From the NCBI RefSeq assembly GCF_030272615.1, contig NC_081409.1, positions 911,302,340 through 911,366,339 of the forward strand: DNA of 64,000 nt. The letters run 5' to 3'. The notes below the pieces were generated by a model. It searched no databases and was not told the DNA's origin. It saw nothing but the letters and a program-made list of their open reading frames with translations. The translations under genes and the position numbers were made by a program. This DNA comes from Cryptomeria japonica. Lineage: Eukaryota > Streptophyta > Pinopsida > Cupressales > Cupressaceae. The number at the start of each line of letters is the position of its first letter. Position 1 is the stretch's first letter. This document shows positions 23,181 through 35,019 of the stretch, in pieces.

Positions 23181-24852
23181 TGTAGCGTCGTAAATTGTAC
23201 GCACTTGCTAGGGTGGTACAATTTCACACCTAGTTTAGCACCCGCCTTGGCGCATTTTGCATTTTGCATTGCATTTCCCCTTTAGCACTTAATTAATTAA
23301 ATTAATTAGGTCTAAGGTCCTATTTCATCATCTCCCACATCATAAAGTTGGGCCCTTTAATTAAAGTGTGCCCCTTTCATTTTATTCTTCCAATACATCA
23401 TTTAATCAAAAACCCTAATTAGGTCCTATTTTGAACTTGGGGGCTTGATTTCGGGGGTCAAAACATCTCGAAATCACCTGTAACTTCGGGATTCTCTCTA
23501 AAATCATCATATCCGACGGCCCTGAAAATTTGGTGAAAAGTTGTCGGGACCATGGCGCCCGGAGTGCAACATGGTCCCGGACATTTTTCCCGAAATTTTA
23601 GGAGCGCGATCCAATCATAAAATAAAGCTTAACCCCAAGAAATTGGTGAGATATTCAATCTCTAGGTCGGCCAAAAGTTGAAATTAAGACCTAGGGTTTC
23701 ATATATAAGAGCTCTCTTTCTTCATTTGAAAGGATCCGATTTTCGTTTTCAGGAACCTCATATGCAGCAAAAGAGCAGATCTTTGAGGACTTCAACAACA
23801 TTCAACATCCTTCTATCAAGCATTTATCAATTTCATTCGTCCATTTAGGGCTTGGAAGACATTGAAGAACAATAGGAGATTACCGACTGAAGATTGGCTT
23901 GTACTCCTCCCTTGAGGGTTGGGTATGATTTCATGTTATTTTCATGTCTTTGCATAAGCTTCAACATATTCTTTATTCATGCTTTAGATCACTTTGCATC
24001 TTGATTTAGAGCATTTACACTATCATTTACTAGCAATTAGGGTTTACTTTCTAGGTTGCTCTAGTTTGCTTACTTGCATCTTAGGACCTTGCACACACAC
24101 TAGGTCTGCACACACAATACATTTTACAATACAACTTGGCTATTCGTGGAGGTGGAAATCACGGAAGCGGGGGTTTGACTAAGGCAAAACCCTATATAGC
24201 CACCCAAACACCTTTTCAGATATAAGTGCAGGTTTCGGGACTCAGACGACGCCGCAAGTTACAGATTCGGAAGAAGCAGACGAAGACCAAACAACACACC
24301 AAATCTCAAAGCAAAAGACTAGGACAGGGGCGTGGGGCACCCTGGTCCTGCCAGGACAGGGGCGCTGGGCACCCTGGTCCCTGGGACAGGGGCGCTGGGC
24401 GCCCTGGTCCTCCTGACAGACAGCATTTTCAGCATTTTTGACAGCTTTTCTAGAGTGCAAAACAGCAGTTTCCGGAGCAGTTTCAGGGGTAGAATCAGGA
24501 CAGTGGCGCCCGCGCCCCCGTCCCAAACATTTTCATTCATATTTTAACACCAGGTACACATTTACATTCTTGTCTTGTCCTTGTGTTTACAGCTTTCCAT
24601 CATTTAAGTTCAATTCTGTAATCTTGTTATTAGTTCATACTTGCACTTTGGGGTTAGGGATTGAACTTGCATCATTTTATCTTTCAATTGCAACAAAGGA
24701 ATAGAAATCCTAATAGGTAGCCCGTGGCTCTCTCTTCCACAAGAAGAAGTAGCCAATTGTGTGATACCTCTAGGCTCTTTCGTATTCCACAAATGTGTGG
24801 TTGGAAGTGAGATTAGGGCATGCTTGCTTAGTGTCACTTTTTCGCCCACACA
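23181..24852 (+). repeat. 3' LTR of the RT-less element, full length (1,672 bp)
   Basis: It begins TGTAGCGTCG after the purine tract and ends CCCACACA before the target duplication GTTTG. The first 965 bp are shared with the 5' LTR. The extra 3' part (24146-24852) carries a GC-rich triple repeat and gives the true LTR length of the family. Confidence 0.85.
24322..24412. repeat. GC-rich triple repeat inside the 3' LTR
   Basis: Three ~30-bp units of the form GGACAGGGGCGCTGGGCACC-CTGGTCC lie at about 24322, 24354 and 24383. Units contain complementary GGGCGC/GCGCCC and CCAGG/CCTGG blocks, so strong hairpins are possible. Composition is far above the AT-rich surroundings. Confidence 0.85.
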
Positions 24853-24857
24853 GTTTG

Positions 24858-25899
24858 GTTTTTTTATCACCCATTGAAGGGGAGAGCATAATACCTATCC
24901 CTTCGAAGACACAAAAAACAAAGTTCTTTTTATCCCTTCATTGCAATGATTTTCTATTCTAAGTGGAGATGTTTCTCCACACATACATGGTGTTCATTTT
25001 AACCAGCATAGCAATGATGAAAGTTGTTTTGTTCTTTTATTAAAGCACCAAAAGGAAATATTTCTACTTTAACCCTACAGAAAAGATAACGTTAGTCAAA
25101 ACATGGTGGGCTGTCCAGCCTAATTTTCCAGTTACAGAGTTCTGTCTTTTCACAAACACAAAGATATCCTAGTAAAAACTAGCACTGCAATAGAACAAAA
25201 AATAAAAAAATGAATCTATCAAATGCGACTATACTACTAATCAAATGTGAATTATTGTGTAAGTAACTGTGACATGATGACTGGTCAATTGCAATATGAT
25301 ATGATAGCACTTGCGACTTCTTTTTTTTCAAAATTTTAATAGAAAAATAGAAGAAAAAGATAGAAGATAGAAGGGTTATTCTGCAATGATATTGTCCCAC
25401 ACTGCGTGAGCTATCACATCAATTTTATCAAAGAATTTGTACTTAGTTAAAAAATAGTGGATGGTTCTATGATACTAAGCGATCTCCTCTTTTTCTTCGA
25501 TCTCATGGAGCTCCCTTTCAGCCTTTGATAAGCCTTTTGTTGTCTCCTATTCTGCTTTGCCTTCCTTGCACCTAAAATTTGGAATCTCACCTTCCTTGCC
25601 ACTGGACTAGATACATTTTATATGCATAAATTAATTTTTCTAGAATTTAATTAAATTTCAGGGTTAGATGTGCAAGACAAACTTATACAAAAACGACAAG
25701 AATTGTTTAATTTGCACTTTTAGAGAAATTGCGATCTAATTAAGCAATTGCAACATCTTGTCTAATAAATTGAGATATGATGTCATGACAATTACGATAT
25801 GATATCAGCAATTACGAATTTCTGTGTATTCAATTATGACATCCAACTTCCTGTGCACGTACGAATTTGCAAAATTTGTCAAAACAAAAAATGAAGGTA
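24858..25899. other. Spacer, no gene seen
   Basis: AT-rich sequence, the right flank of the RT-less element. I find no protein family, repeat partner or RNA gene in it. Confidence 0.35.
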
Positions 25900-27058
25900 A
25901 GAGTGTTTCACATCGGGTTCACCATTGTTTCTATGCTTGAATTTCATGAACGTATTAAGCTAATTCAACTAATTAACAAACATCAAACATAATCAATGAA
26001 AATCAATACAAGAAATGAGAAATGCATTCAAATAGAAACTCCCTCATTCTGTATGTTTGCTTCCATTGTGCTTCTCCAGTTTGAGTGGTTGGTGGCTCTT
26101 AGGTATTGCACCAATTTCCTACATACAATTACTTTGAAGACTCTGATTTTGTGATTCTAGAATGAATTGAGCAAAGAGGTTGAATTTATAGATTTTCAAC
26201 ATAGAGGAGGTGAGGATTTGAACTCAAGTGTTGATTGATAGATAACTGATTTTGATTGATCAGTTAACTCATTAGATTGATCTGTTAACAAAATTGATTG
26301 GAGAGTGAACTCAATTGATTGACCATTAGATTGGATAAACTAGCTAGTTGACTAGATTGATTGATTAGAAGATTGAATTGATTGGAGAGATAAGTGGATT
26401 GATTGATCAGTAGACTGAATAGATGGATTAGTTAGAAAAAGGTGACTGAGAGTTAAAAAGGATGATTGTTGAGTTAACTGAGTTAACTGATTAGACAACT
26501 TATTTGATCAATCAATTCTGATTTTAGCATGTGTTGTAGGAATTTGAAATTGAATTTGATTTTCATTTTCAATTTGAATTTGAATTTGATCATTCAAATG
26601 CTGAAATGCACATGAAATTAACTGAAATTCAAATTTGGGGAAATGTGAGTTTGAAAATATGAAATTAGATGAAATTAATTGAAATTAGAATTTGTGGAAA
26701 TGTAAAATGAAATTAGATGGAATTGTGTGAAATTATAATTTGGGGAATTGGAGGAATAAGTTAATTAATTTAAATACTTTAAATTAAATTATTTAAACAT
26801 TAGAGATGGAATTAATTAAATAATAAATATTATTTAACTAAGGAAAAGGTCATAATTAATTAAATAATTGATATTTAATTAATAATTGAGATATGGTTAT
26901 CTGATTAAAATGATTTGAGAATAGAAATAGAATTATTAGAAGTGTTGAAGGGTGGTGATTAGAAGAAATAATTAGTTTAATCAATAATTAAAGAATTACT
27001 TAATTCAATAGACGAATAATTAGTGTAGAATTAATGAGACATTTTTAGGTGTCTACAG
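25900..27058. repeat. Probable LTR fragment related to the LTR at 60757-61880
   Basis: Both regions share 'ttgaatttatag' near their middle, 'atatttaattaat' blocks, and an end of the form 'catttttagg...taca'. The 26160-26500 part is rich in 'ttgattgat' and 26540-26720 in 'aatttgaatttg' simple repeats. No partner LTR, purine tract or target duplication was found. Confidence 0.35.
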
Positions 27059-27414
27059 ATTGTTTTCATAAGCTATGACACTTGAAATAAAAAAAAATTA
27101 TTAATCTTTATATTCAGTTTTTATTTTATGAATTTAAGTTTTAAGTAGTAGGATGAATGAACTCTCATAGTAACTCAAAATACATATGTTAAGGATCAAA
27201 GTCATATCCAATAAGTTCAAGGATTTTTCTAATTTACTTCATGTATTGAGAGTATATGTGTTACATTATTAGAAAAGGATTAAGATTATAAGAGTGTTGT
27301 TAAAGGGATACCCACCTAGGTCCAATAGAGCCTAAAGTGTAGAGAAGGTAACTAGATTCTTATCCCTAGTTATTTATTATTCTGTCATTAGCCCACTGAT
27401 CCAAACCCTTGTGT
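27059..27414. other. LTR-end-like sequence (U5-like) before the extra-ORF module
   Basis: The stretch 27290-27345 ('gatacccacct...cctaaagtgtagagaagg') resembles 34575-34625 in the LTR of the Tat-like element ('gtatacccacct...cttaaagtgtagaagg'). It therefore looks like the end of a related LTR joined directly to the module at 27415. Confidence 0.4.
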
Positions 27415-27732
27415 TGTCTGTATTTTGAGTATTGGGATTTTTTCTTCTTTCAATCCGCCAAAGTTTGCAAGGGTTTAGTACTTCATTCTACCTTTGAGGG
27501 TTTTTTTGTCTAATGGTTTAGGGTTTTTGCAATTTCACCCTTTTTTCATCTTGTAGGCCCTGTGTTCTATTTTCTTGTTATCTTTTTCCACTTAAGTGGA
27601 AGGATCGGTCCATTGTTAGAGAAGGGGTCCCTTTTTAGGTCTTTGCCTTGGCCAGATATAAAATTCTTTTGATTAATGCCCTTTTCCTAAGTCTTATTTC
27701 ATTTTCTGTTTGTTTGTCGGGTGTTGTAAAAA

Positions 27733-28710
27733 ATGTGCATCTTATTGTTGATCTAACAGTTGGCATTGTTTTGCTATGCAAAGATGTGTGCTATTTACCT
27801 TTCGTGAAGCAACGAAAGGGTGGCGGGCCCGACAGATAGATTGGCTTGCGAGTAAAGAACATGCATCTCCAAGATGATCTAACGTCACACATGATTTCGC
27901 ATTGTGAAATAACAAGAAGTTTATCTTTCGTGAAGCAGTGAAAGGGTGGTGGGCCCGACAGGTAAGCAACTTCCAAGAATAAAGAATGTGCATCTTCGAC
28001 ATGATCTAACAGCAGACATTATTTCACATTGAAAAGGTACAAGATGTTTACCTTTTGCGAAGCAGCGCAAAGGTAATGGGCCCGACAGGTAAGTGGCTCC
28101 CGAGTTAAAGACCGATCAACTTGAAGTTGATCGGATGCCGCACGTTGTTTCGCAACAAAAAGTAATAGGATATTTATCCTTCGCGAAATAGAAAAATAGA
28201 GCTGGTTGTGTCATGGTGAATTAGGTGGCGATACAACTGGATGTACGACTATGAAGGAAAATGATTTGTCAACAGGACACGTGGCTCCGACTGGATTATG
28301 AGTTGGTTCGCTTGATAAAGTGGCAATGTTGATGAAATTCACGGTTTAGTGAGGCACGTGGCAGTTCAAATGTGGATCCTGGCAGAATTCTTGAGATAAT
28401 AAGTGACAGGCACATGGAGATATTAGCCGATAATTTGCAGATGAGTGGATTTGCACAAAGGTCCCACTTTGAAGGCTAAAGAAGTTAACAGCCGAGCAAC
28501 TTGAAGTTGATCTGATGATGCACATTGTTTTGCATTGCGGAGATGCGCAAAGTTTACTCTTCGCGAAATAGCGAAAGGATCGTGGGTCCCATTTCTAAAG
28601 AAGGATGACTCAGGTAAGGTAAAGAATGTGCACGTCTTGCATGATCTAACGACAGGCATTGTTTCGCATTGCGGAGATGCATGAAGTTTACTCTTCGCGA
28701 AACAACAAAA
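27733..28710 (+). repeat. Subrepeats with hairpins upstream of the extra ORF (left copy)
   Basis: About six degenerate units of ~110-130 bp carry 'gatctaac', 'ttgtttcgcattg', a hairpin CCTTTCG...CGAAAGG and 'ggtgggcccgacagg'. Clear hairpins are at 27798-27819, 27921-27942 and 28051-28072, with weaker ones near 28177, 28557 and 28693. It looks like an enhancer-type or U3-type repeat region. Confidence 0.7.
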
Positions 28711-29023
28711 AGGCAAAACACTCAGAAAATTTTTGTAGTCCGTTGGAGCCATTTTTCAAATTCAATTATGAATTAACTGCCAAAGCATGTGGCTTAGTTG
28801 TTTCTAATCAATGCTCAGTCGCCGTAATAATCTTCACATTAGTTAAAACTTTGGCATCAATTTGAAGAATCTTGCAGAGGAACTAGTGCACAGAGCAAAA
28901 ATTTTCAAGCAACAAGTAAGTTTCTGCAAATTGCTTAATAGTTACAGTTGAATTGGTATCACTGGGTGTTTGATTTCTCAAGAAATCTGTCTAAGATTTA
29001 ATTGAAATAATTGTAATTCTGAG

Positions 29024-32000
29024 ATGGCACCACGAAGAGATTTCATGAGGAAGGTTAATTACCAGGAGAGAGCCATTTGTGATGACTTTTTAGAGCAATT
29101 AACTAGGTCCACTAATGCTCCTGGTAAAATGAAAGAATTGGTGCCTAAAGCTTCCCGCCTGAGAATTGGTGATGGCCTATACGATAAAGTAAATTGGTTG
29201 AGGGATCCCCAGATAGGAATATTATGTTTGAGACTTTTCAAAGTGGGTTTTATTCAAAGAAATTCCCATGTTCCTATGAATAGTATATGGGAACTGGACG
29301 TTGGGAAGCTCATAGTCCCTGGGGTTTTCATGGACGTGGACCTGTTAACCCAAATTGCCAATAATTATGATCCCTATACCAGGACTATAAAGAATGTAAA
29401 TGGCGGGTCTCTAATTGAAATAAATGATGATAAGTTCATGAGAGTTTTCAGACTCACTGAGGTATCAAATTATTTAGAGCCCATCAATTTTGAAACACTT
29501 GCAAAGGTCTATGATGCACAGAGAGACCACCTCAGAAATGATCCCTTGAAGGAACTCTTTGCCAAAATAGGAGGATTGACAGTTGTAGGCCCTAGCACCA
29601 TGGAACCCTTCTCTTTTAACCTATTTACTTTGAGGGCTAAAGGGATGTATTGGTCCTTATGTCAAATTCTTGGGGAAGATGCAGAAACTACTATGCCAAA
29701 GAACTATATGCTCATGATAGCACATATTTTGAACCCATCTCTGGCAGTAACTTTTGATTTTGCACCTTATCTCACTGATGTCATTCATGAGGGATTGATA
29801 GGGATAAAGAATTCTAAGGTAGACATACCTTTTGGGTGGTATTATATCCTTATGCACAGGTTTTTATTTAAAGGTGTTGAATATTTTGCTAATGAAATGG
29901 ACCTGCTCAAGGAAAAGGATGGAGAGGAGATGCTTGTTCAATTATGGAGCACAATTTTGTCTTAGGATAGGGAAGATGCAAGTTACTTGAATTTTGATAG
30001 ATGTTTTGCATCCAGGCTTAGAATCCTCTTATGCCCACAGAACCCTAAGATTCCTAAAACTCTCCTTGAATTCCTTAGGCCTAAAGAGTTTGATGAGGGC
30101 ATCAACATTGTGCACCACTGGGGTGATATATATCTATACCCCATCTCTACTGTATTCAGAGTTTATGGTTTCAGAGGAACTCCATATTTTCTCCCCTATC
30201 AAGTCCCATTGAAGATAGGAATTGCTGAGATATTGAGGCAAATTGGAGGTTTGCAAGAAGAAGAATTGACAAATAGGGGTAAAGGAACAATTTTTCCAAT
30301 TGTTACCATAACACATTAGTTTGTAATCACCAAGTGTGGTTGGACACATTTTGATGATTTCTTTCAGCCTTACAGGTTGTCTACTACAGTAGCAAGATTT
30401 GTCGATCCAGAGGATTCTTTAATGGTATGTTCAAGAAGAGGGTTGTATGTAAAGGCAAAGCACACTAGTTTCACTTCCCTGAGGATTTAATGAGGAATGG
30501 GTTCAATTTAGCTGAGCAAGAAGGTAGGAAGGAAAAATGGTTAGCCTTTAAGAAGATTTTAGATTTCATTCATTATTTTGATAGTAATTATGATCCTTTG
30601 GTTAGTTTTCATCCTTTTCAGGAAAAGATTTAGTTTTTGGTAGGTTACTTTGATGATCTGATGCAAACCCTGAAGGAAAAAAGGAGGCTGTGATGAAGGC
30701 TAATCCTGAAAAGGCCAAATTGGTTTTAGCTAACCCTTCCTATGCCAAGGTAATCTCCCTAGGGAAATATGCAGTGCAGAAAAGGTCAAAGTACAGTGTA
30801 CTGATGCCAATAAGGGAAGAGCCTTCTACTTCAAAAGGTAAAAGGGCATTAGAAGATATTGTTGAGATTCCAGTCTCCTCTCAAAGGCATAAATTAGGGG
30901 TAGAAGTAGAGATAGATGAGCCCTTGTATTCCACTTCCCAATCCCCAAAACACGTAGGGGATGAACATGTAGTAGCAGAGAAACTGTTGCATTTACGAAG
31001 CCTTGGGGAAATTACTCTCACTTATGAGGAGTTTCAAGAAGGAATGTCTGAAGAACCAACAAGTGCCCAAATAGACCTAACTGCAAAGGACTTTAATAGA
31101 AAAGAAAAAGACCCTTTCATTAAGCAGGCTAGTGAGGACTTTTTGGCAGATGATAGTTTCATTAAAACAGGGTCCTTCTTGCAGTTTGTTTGGAGAAACC
31201 ATATAGACCAGTTTAAGGCAAGATGTGAGAAAGAGAAAAATGAATGTCATCACAAAGATACATCTGCAGTTGAGGCAGATGTAAAGCAAAAAATGTTGAC
31301 ATAATTTGGGACAATTACCCCAGAGCAGGGAAGGAGGATGATTGCAGAAGCGAGAGTTTTGTTTCTCCCTGAATGGGATATAGCAGATGCATTAGTCCTT
31401 GAGGCAGTAAGGAAAGAAACAAAGCCCCTAGAAGGAGTGACTTATAGTAATGACCATGTTGCCTTAGTCATGTGGTCACTAAGGAGGGAGGAGAGTAAAA
31501 AGAGGAAGGACACCTCAGAGTCCAGCTATCTCTGAGTCATGATTATCAAGAGAGTGAAAGACACAGGGGTAGTGGAGGCTGCTAGCACAATTTTGGAATT
31601 AGCAAAATTCAACATGGCTATAGCTGAGAAAGAGGCTGAGGAAAAGGTTGATCTCCAGGTTAAGTTGGAGGTAATCGTAAAAGCCTACAATGAAGAAAAA
31701 GCTGAAATAGCTCAGAGGGATAGTACAATTGCCAAATTGAAGAATCAAATAGTAGGGCATCACTATCAAGGTGAATCTTCTACATTGATGATTGCCTCTT
31801 CCCTAGGTAAACCTCCATTTGCTAGTCCAATCATTGAGTTTCCCTTGCCCCCTATAAATCCTGCTTTCCAATCTACTAAATCTATTCAAGATGAAATGGA
31901 AAAATTGAAGCAGGCTCAAGCCATATTTGCAAGCAAGTATGAAGAGAAGGTTAGAGGCACAATTTTAAAGTTTGCTGACACAATAGGGGCTTCTATTGTG

Positions 32001-32630
32001 TATATATATATGAAAAGATTTTTAAGTATGCTGATTGATTTGAAGGAAGACAAGGCTACTCTAGAGCCAATTTTAAATAAATGGATGACAAGGGAAGCAG
32101 ACTTGGAACTTATGTGTTCATACTATGAAGAGGTAGAGGCTGATTCCACTACTAAATCCACATGTGAGTTGGTTAAAGGTATGTCTAGGTTAGCAGATGG
32201 AAGAGATGGTCTAGAGAGAAAAGCAAACATGTGTAGGAAGGAATATGCTAACCAAAAGTTTGAATTATTTCCTAGAGGTTTTGTTAGTTCAAGTCATTTG
32301 AAAGATGAAGAAGTATGGCTTGGTGAGTTAGGACATAAATTGTCACAACAGATAAATGAAGTCATCAATTCAGATGATACATCTTTATTGATTCGAACAA
32401 TTGAAGAAATTGAAAATATGAGGTCACATTATGGTTTTTTGGAGGCATAAGTCAAACAGCTAAGAAGCACCTGGAAAAGATTAAATAAGCTAAAGAAGAA
32501 AATTGCTAGTTATTCATGGCCTAGTGATGACAAGTTTCTAGAATGGTAAGACAAATATATGATGTAAGAAGCGGAGGCTCAAGAATAGCTAATTGATGTG
32601 GAAACTTTGCAACAACCCTCAGGAAGTTAG
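29024..32630 (+). pseudogene. Extra ORF of unknown function, ~1,200 codons (left copy)
   Basis: I do not recognise this protein. It starts MAPRRDFMRK at 29024. The first ~430 codons form a globular-looking region (YDPYTRTIKN, NYLEPINFETLAKVYD, ILNPSLAVTFDFAPYLTD), shared with the copy at 59417. After a frameshift between about 30480 and 30690, the second half has KR-rich (KRSKYSV, KGKRALED) and Glu/Lys-rich coiled-coil-like stretches (31600-31740, 31890-31970). Stops: TAG 29963 (TGG in the other copy), TAG 30317 (CAG in the other copy), TAA 31302, TGA 31533, TAA 32448, and a final TAG at 32628. A good splice donor (AGTAAGT, near 28915) and an AG just before the ATG suggest a 5' leader intron. 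Downstream position relative to integrase resembles the additional ORFs of Tat-lineage elements such as Grande and Retand. Confidence 0.65.
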
Positions 32631-32643
32631 GAATGAAAATGGT

Positions 32644-34733
32644 TGTAACCTCTTTTAAAGAGGATAACAATATTGTTCCTAGGAAATTCTGAAGCTTGTT
32701 CGCATCCATATCATTATAAATGGATACCAGGACTTCAAAAGGAATAATCACAAGAATTTGTAAAGAAACTCTGCCAAAATATATATAAGGTTTTCTGGTT
32801 CTTTCATAAATCACCTTGAGTTATGTATGATTTTGAAAATGAATATTAATATACAGATCAAAGCATTTTCAGCTTAGATCTCTATTGTCTTCTTGTGTGT
32901 ATTCATTGATTTACTGGTTTCTTTTAAATAATCTAGGGTTATTTGATTGAATAGGGTTTGCAAGGAAATCTTATAGACATGTTTTAGGTTTTTCTCTCAA
33001 GGAGGGGAATTAAATATACGTGAAATCTTTCTATTAGTAAATCAATAGTTTTCTGCTTGAGTTTGATGACTGGGTCTAGCATAAATAAAAGACTGATATA
33101 TATGTCAGGCATATATTAGGTTGATAAAGCTGAAGTGATGAGATGTATGTGAATGTCCAGATTTGGAATTTTGTTACTACTTATCAAGCTGCCATTAGTT
33201 TTATGTTCAAAGTTATTCTATATACTCTAGTCAAATATCTCTACCGAGATATTCAGTCGGTATGCATAGTCTAGTCGGTTATAGAAGAAAGTAGTCTCAG
33301 AGCGTAGTATACACCGAGCTGTCTATCGAGTATCATCTCATGTCTACCGAGCAACAAAGATGACACACCAAGTTGATATACACTGAGTGAAACGTGTTAC
33401 CAGATTCATTGAACCTGGACATACATATGGAAACATGTTACAAGATCGAGGAACATCTAATCGTTATCACATTGGAAATTGCACTTAAAGATTGTGTATG
33501 ATTTTGAGGTCATCTAACCAATGAAATATTTTGCATGGTTATTCATTCAATAAAATATATTTGTAAGATCGAAGCAATGAATGGATCACCGACATAAGAG
33601 ATCTATTTATACAACATGGATTAAGATCAGACATATACATGTAGCATGACAAAAAGGAAGATATAGAAATATATGAAGCAAGACATGTGAAAGCACTAAG
33701 TGTTATGACTGTTACAGAGACACAGAGGTCACGGAGAAGGATTTCAGAGAACAGTAAAAGAACAGAGTAAACAGAAGGGTTTACCGAGTTACTATATGGG
33801 TTACCGAGGTATGCTATAAGCAAGGTAATCTTATTCTGAGCACATAGAATCTGCTATAACATTTCAGATGTAAAGTTGCAGATATTTGTAATGATTTTAT
33901 TGTAATATTTTGAAGTTGTAAGAGAAACCTTTAATAGGGTAAAAGACTCTAATCAAGTCTATAAAATGTAAAGCCTCTAACTAGGTGCAACATTTAGTTT
34001 AAGTGTTGTAAAATCCTTTAGCAAGGTAGATCTAACAGATCTTGATACTCCTAACAGGGTAAGCTATCAGAAATAGCTAAACATGTATCTCTAACCGAGC
34101 AACCTTTATTATTGCAGTAGTGAAGTTGTGGGTGCCATCCCCGCCGTAGTTTTTCTCTCTAACCAAGAGTTTCTGCGTAACCAAAATATATGTGTTATGG
34201 AGTGAATCATGTATGAGTGTTATCTATTTGTTTTAGCTTTATATTATGTTACTGCACTATTCGGTTTATATATAACAGTAAAGTTATTATTGAAGAAATG
34301 TTTTGAAGTACTGATTCACCCCTCCCCTCTCAATACATTAGCATTCCATATTGGGCCTAACAAATTCTTGTTTAGTTTGGGTCACTCTGTAGCCCGGATA
34401 AGGAACTGATATCATTTGTGGAGTTTTTCTATCTTCCTTGGGGTCAAGACTGAAAATGAACACAAGTTTTCTTTTATGTTTAAGTATTGTTGAGTTGATA
34501 AGGTTTGCAAATTTCTAACACTGGTTTACTATGGATCTTATATTATAATTGTGAAAGTATTCACAAGAGGTATACCCACCTAAGCTTAGGATAAGCTTAA
34601 AGTGTAGAAGGTTTTGTATAAACCTTGTTATATGTTATTCTGGATTTTGATTTTCTTATCGTTCTCTCCATATGAAACAGAGGCTCTAATTTTCTTATAG
34701 AGGAGATAAGGAAACCAGAATTTGAGACCAACA
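32644..34733 (+). repeat. 5' LTR of the Tat-like gypsy element, interrupted by a solo LTR
   Basis: It starts TGTAACC after a purine-rich stretch and ends ACCAACA four bases before the primer site. Without the solo LTR and its duplication the native length is about 894 bp. TATA-like sites lie at 32715 (TATAAAT) and 32782 (TATATAAGG). No full partner LTR lies inside the window, so the left boundary is inferred; a much longer LTR starting at 27415 is the alternative. Confidence 0.5.
33172..34362 (+). mobile_element. Solo copia LTR
   Basis: It runs TGTTAC...CTAACA over 1,191 bp with a near-perfect 5-bp target duplication (AATTT 33167-33171, AATTC 34363-34367). Its end ('gattcacccctcccctctc...cattagca') resembles the ends of both copia elements read in the same orientation, including the C-run and TGAATCA. 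No internal copia region remains. Confidence 0.75.
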
Positions 34734-34737
34734 AAAG

Positions 34738-34755
34738 TGGTGACTCTGTTGGGGA
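34738..34755 (+). other. Primer binding site of the Tat-like gypsy element
   Basis: TGGTGACTCTGTTGGGGA follows the LTR end by four bases. It is the TGGCGACTCTGCTGGGGA type of primer site seen in plant Tat-lineage elements, with two C-to-T changes. A second, shorter match (TGGCGACTCTGAC) occurs near 34952. Confidence 0.65.
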
Positions 34756-35019
34756 TAGTCATAGTGTGAATCTATGCTACAGATTAGTGCTTATATTAAC
34801 TGAAAATTTGTTCAAAATTATGTGTAGTTGGTCCTTGTAGTGGGCCCTTTTATCCCTAATCTTTGTTATTTTCTCTCTGAAGATTTTCTTGTTCTACTAT
34901 CTCCTGTGAGTGATTTGCCAAGTTAATTCCTTATTTTCCCATAGTTTTGGGTGGCGACTCTGACGTAAAATAACTAGTGCTCTTGAATAAGCATAATTAA
35001 TTTTAAGGAAACAAGTATA

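Larger units (their letters stand above)
17637..24852 (+). mobile_element. RT-less LTR retrotransposon (TR-GAG-like) with one long intact ORF
   Basis: LTR-related ends lie at 17637-18601 and 23181-24852. The target duplication GTTTG is present at 17632-17636 and 24853-24857, so this is one insertion. Between the LTRs is one 978-codon ORF with a gypsy-type protease and G-patch region; the 1.6 kb after it has no RT, RNase H or integrase, even degenerate. The shared 965 bp of LTR differ at about 13 sites by eye, about 1.4%, many of them CG versus CA/TG, so insertion is fairly recent compared with its neighbours. It must have depended on proteins of another Ty3-gypsy element. Confidence 0.85.
27415..32630 (+). 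mobile_element. Left copy of the extra-ORF module of a Tat-like gypsy family
   Basis: From 'tgtctgtattttgag' at 27415 the sequence is collinear with 57853-60756, which lies just downstream of integrase in the Tat-like element. It contains ~1.6 kb of upstream sequence with hairpin repeats and then a long ORF. The left copy is longer, because the right one is cut at 60757. A purine-rich stretch (32618-32643) and an LTR-like start (TGTAACC, 32644) follow. Confidence 0.75.

Noticed and set aside
24226-24704. Overlapping ORFs on both strands in the GC-rich part of the 3' LTR
   Set aside because: Open frames on both strands follow from the GC-rich triple repeat; the peptides are low-complexity Gly/Pro/Ala repeats.
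25179-25400. Short Phe/Ser-rich minus-strand ORF
   Set aside because: Generated by a poly-A/T tract; no start context or homology recognised.
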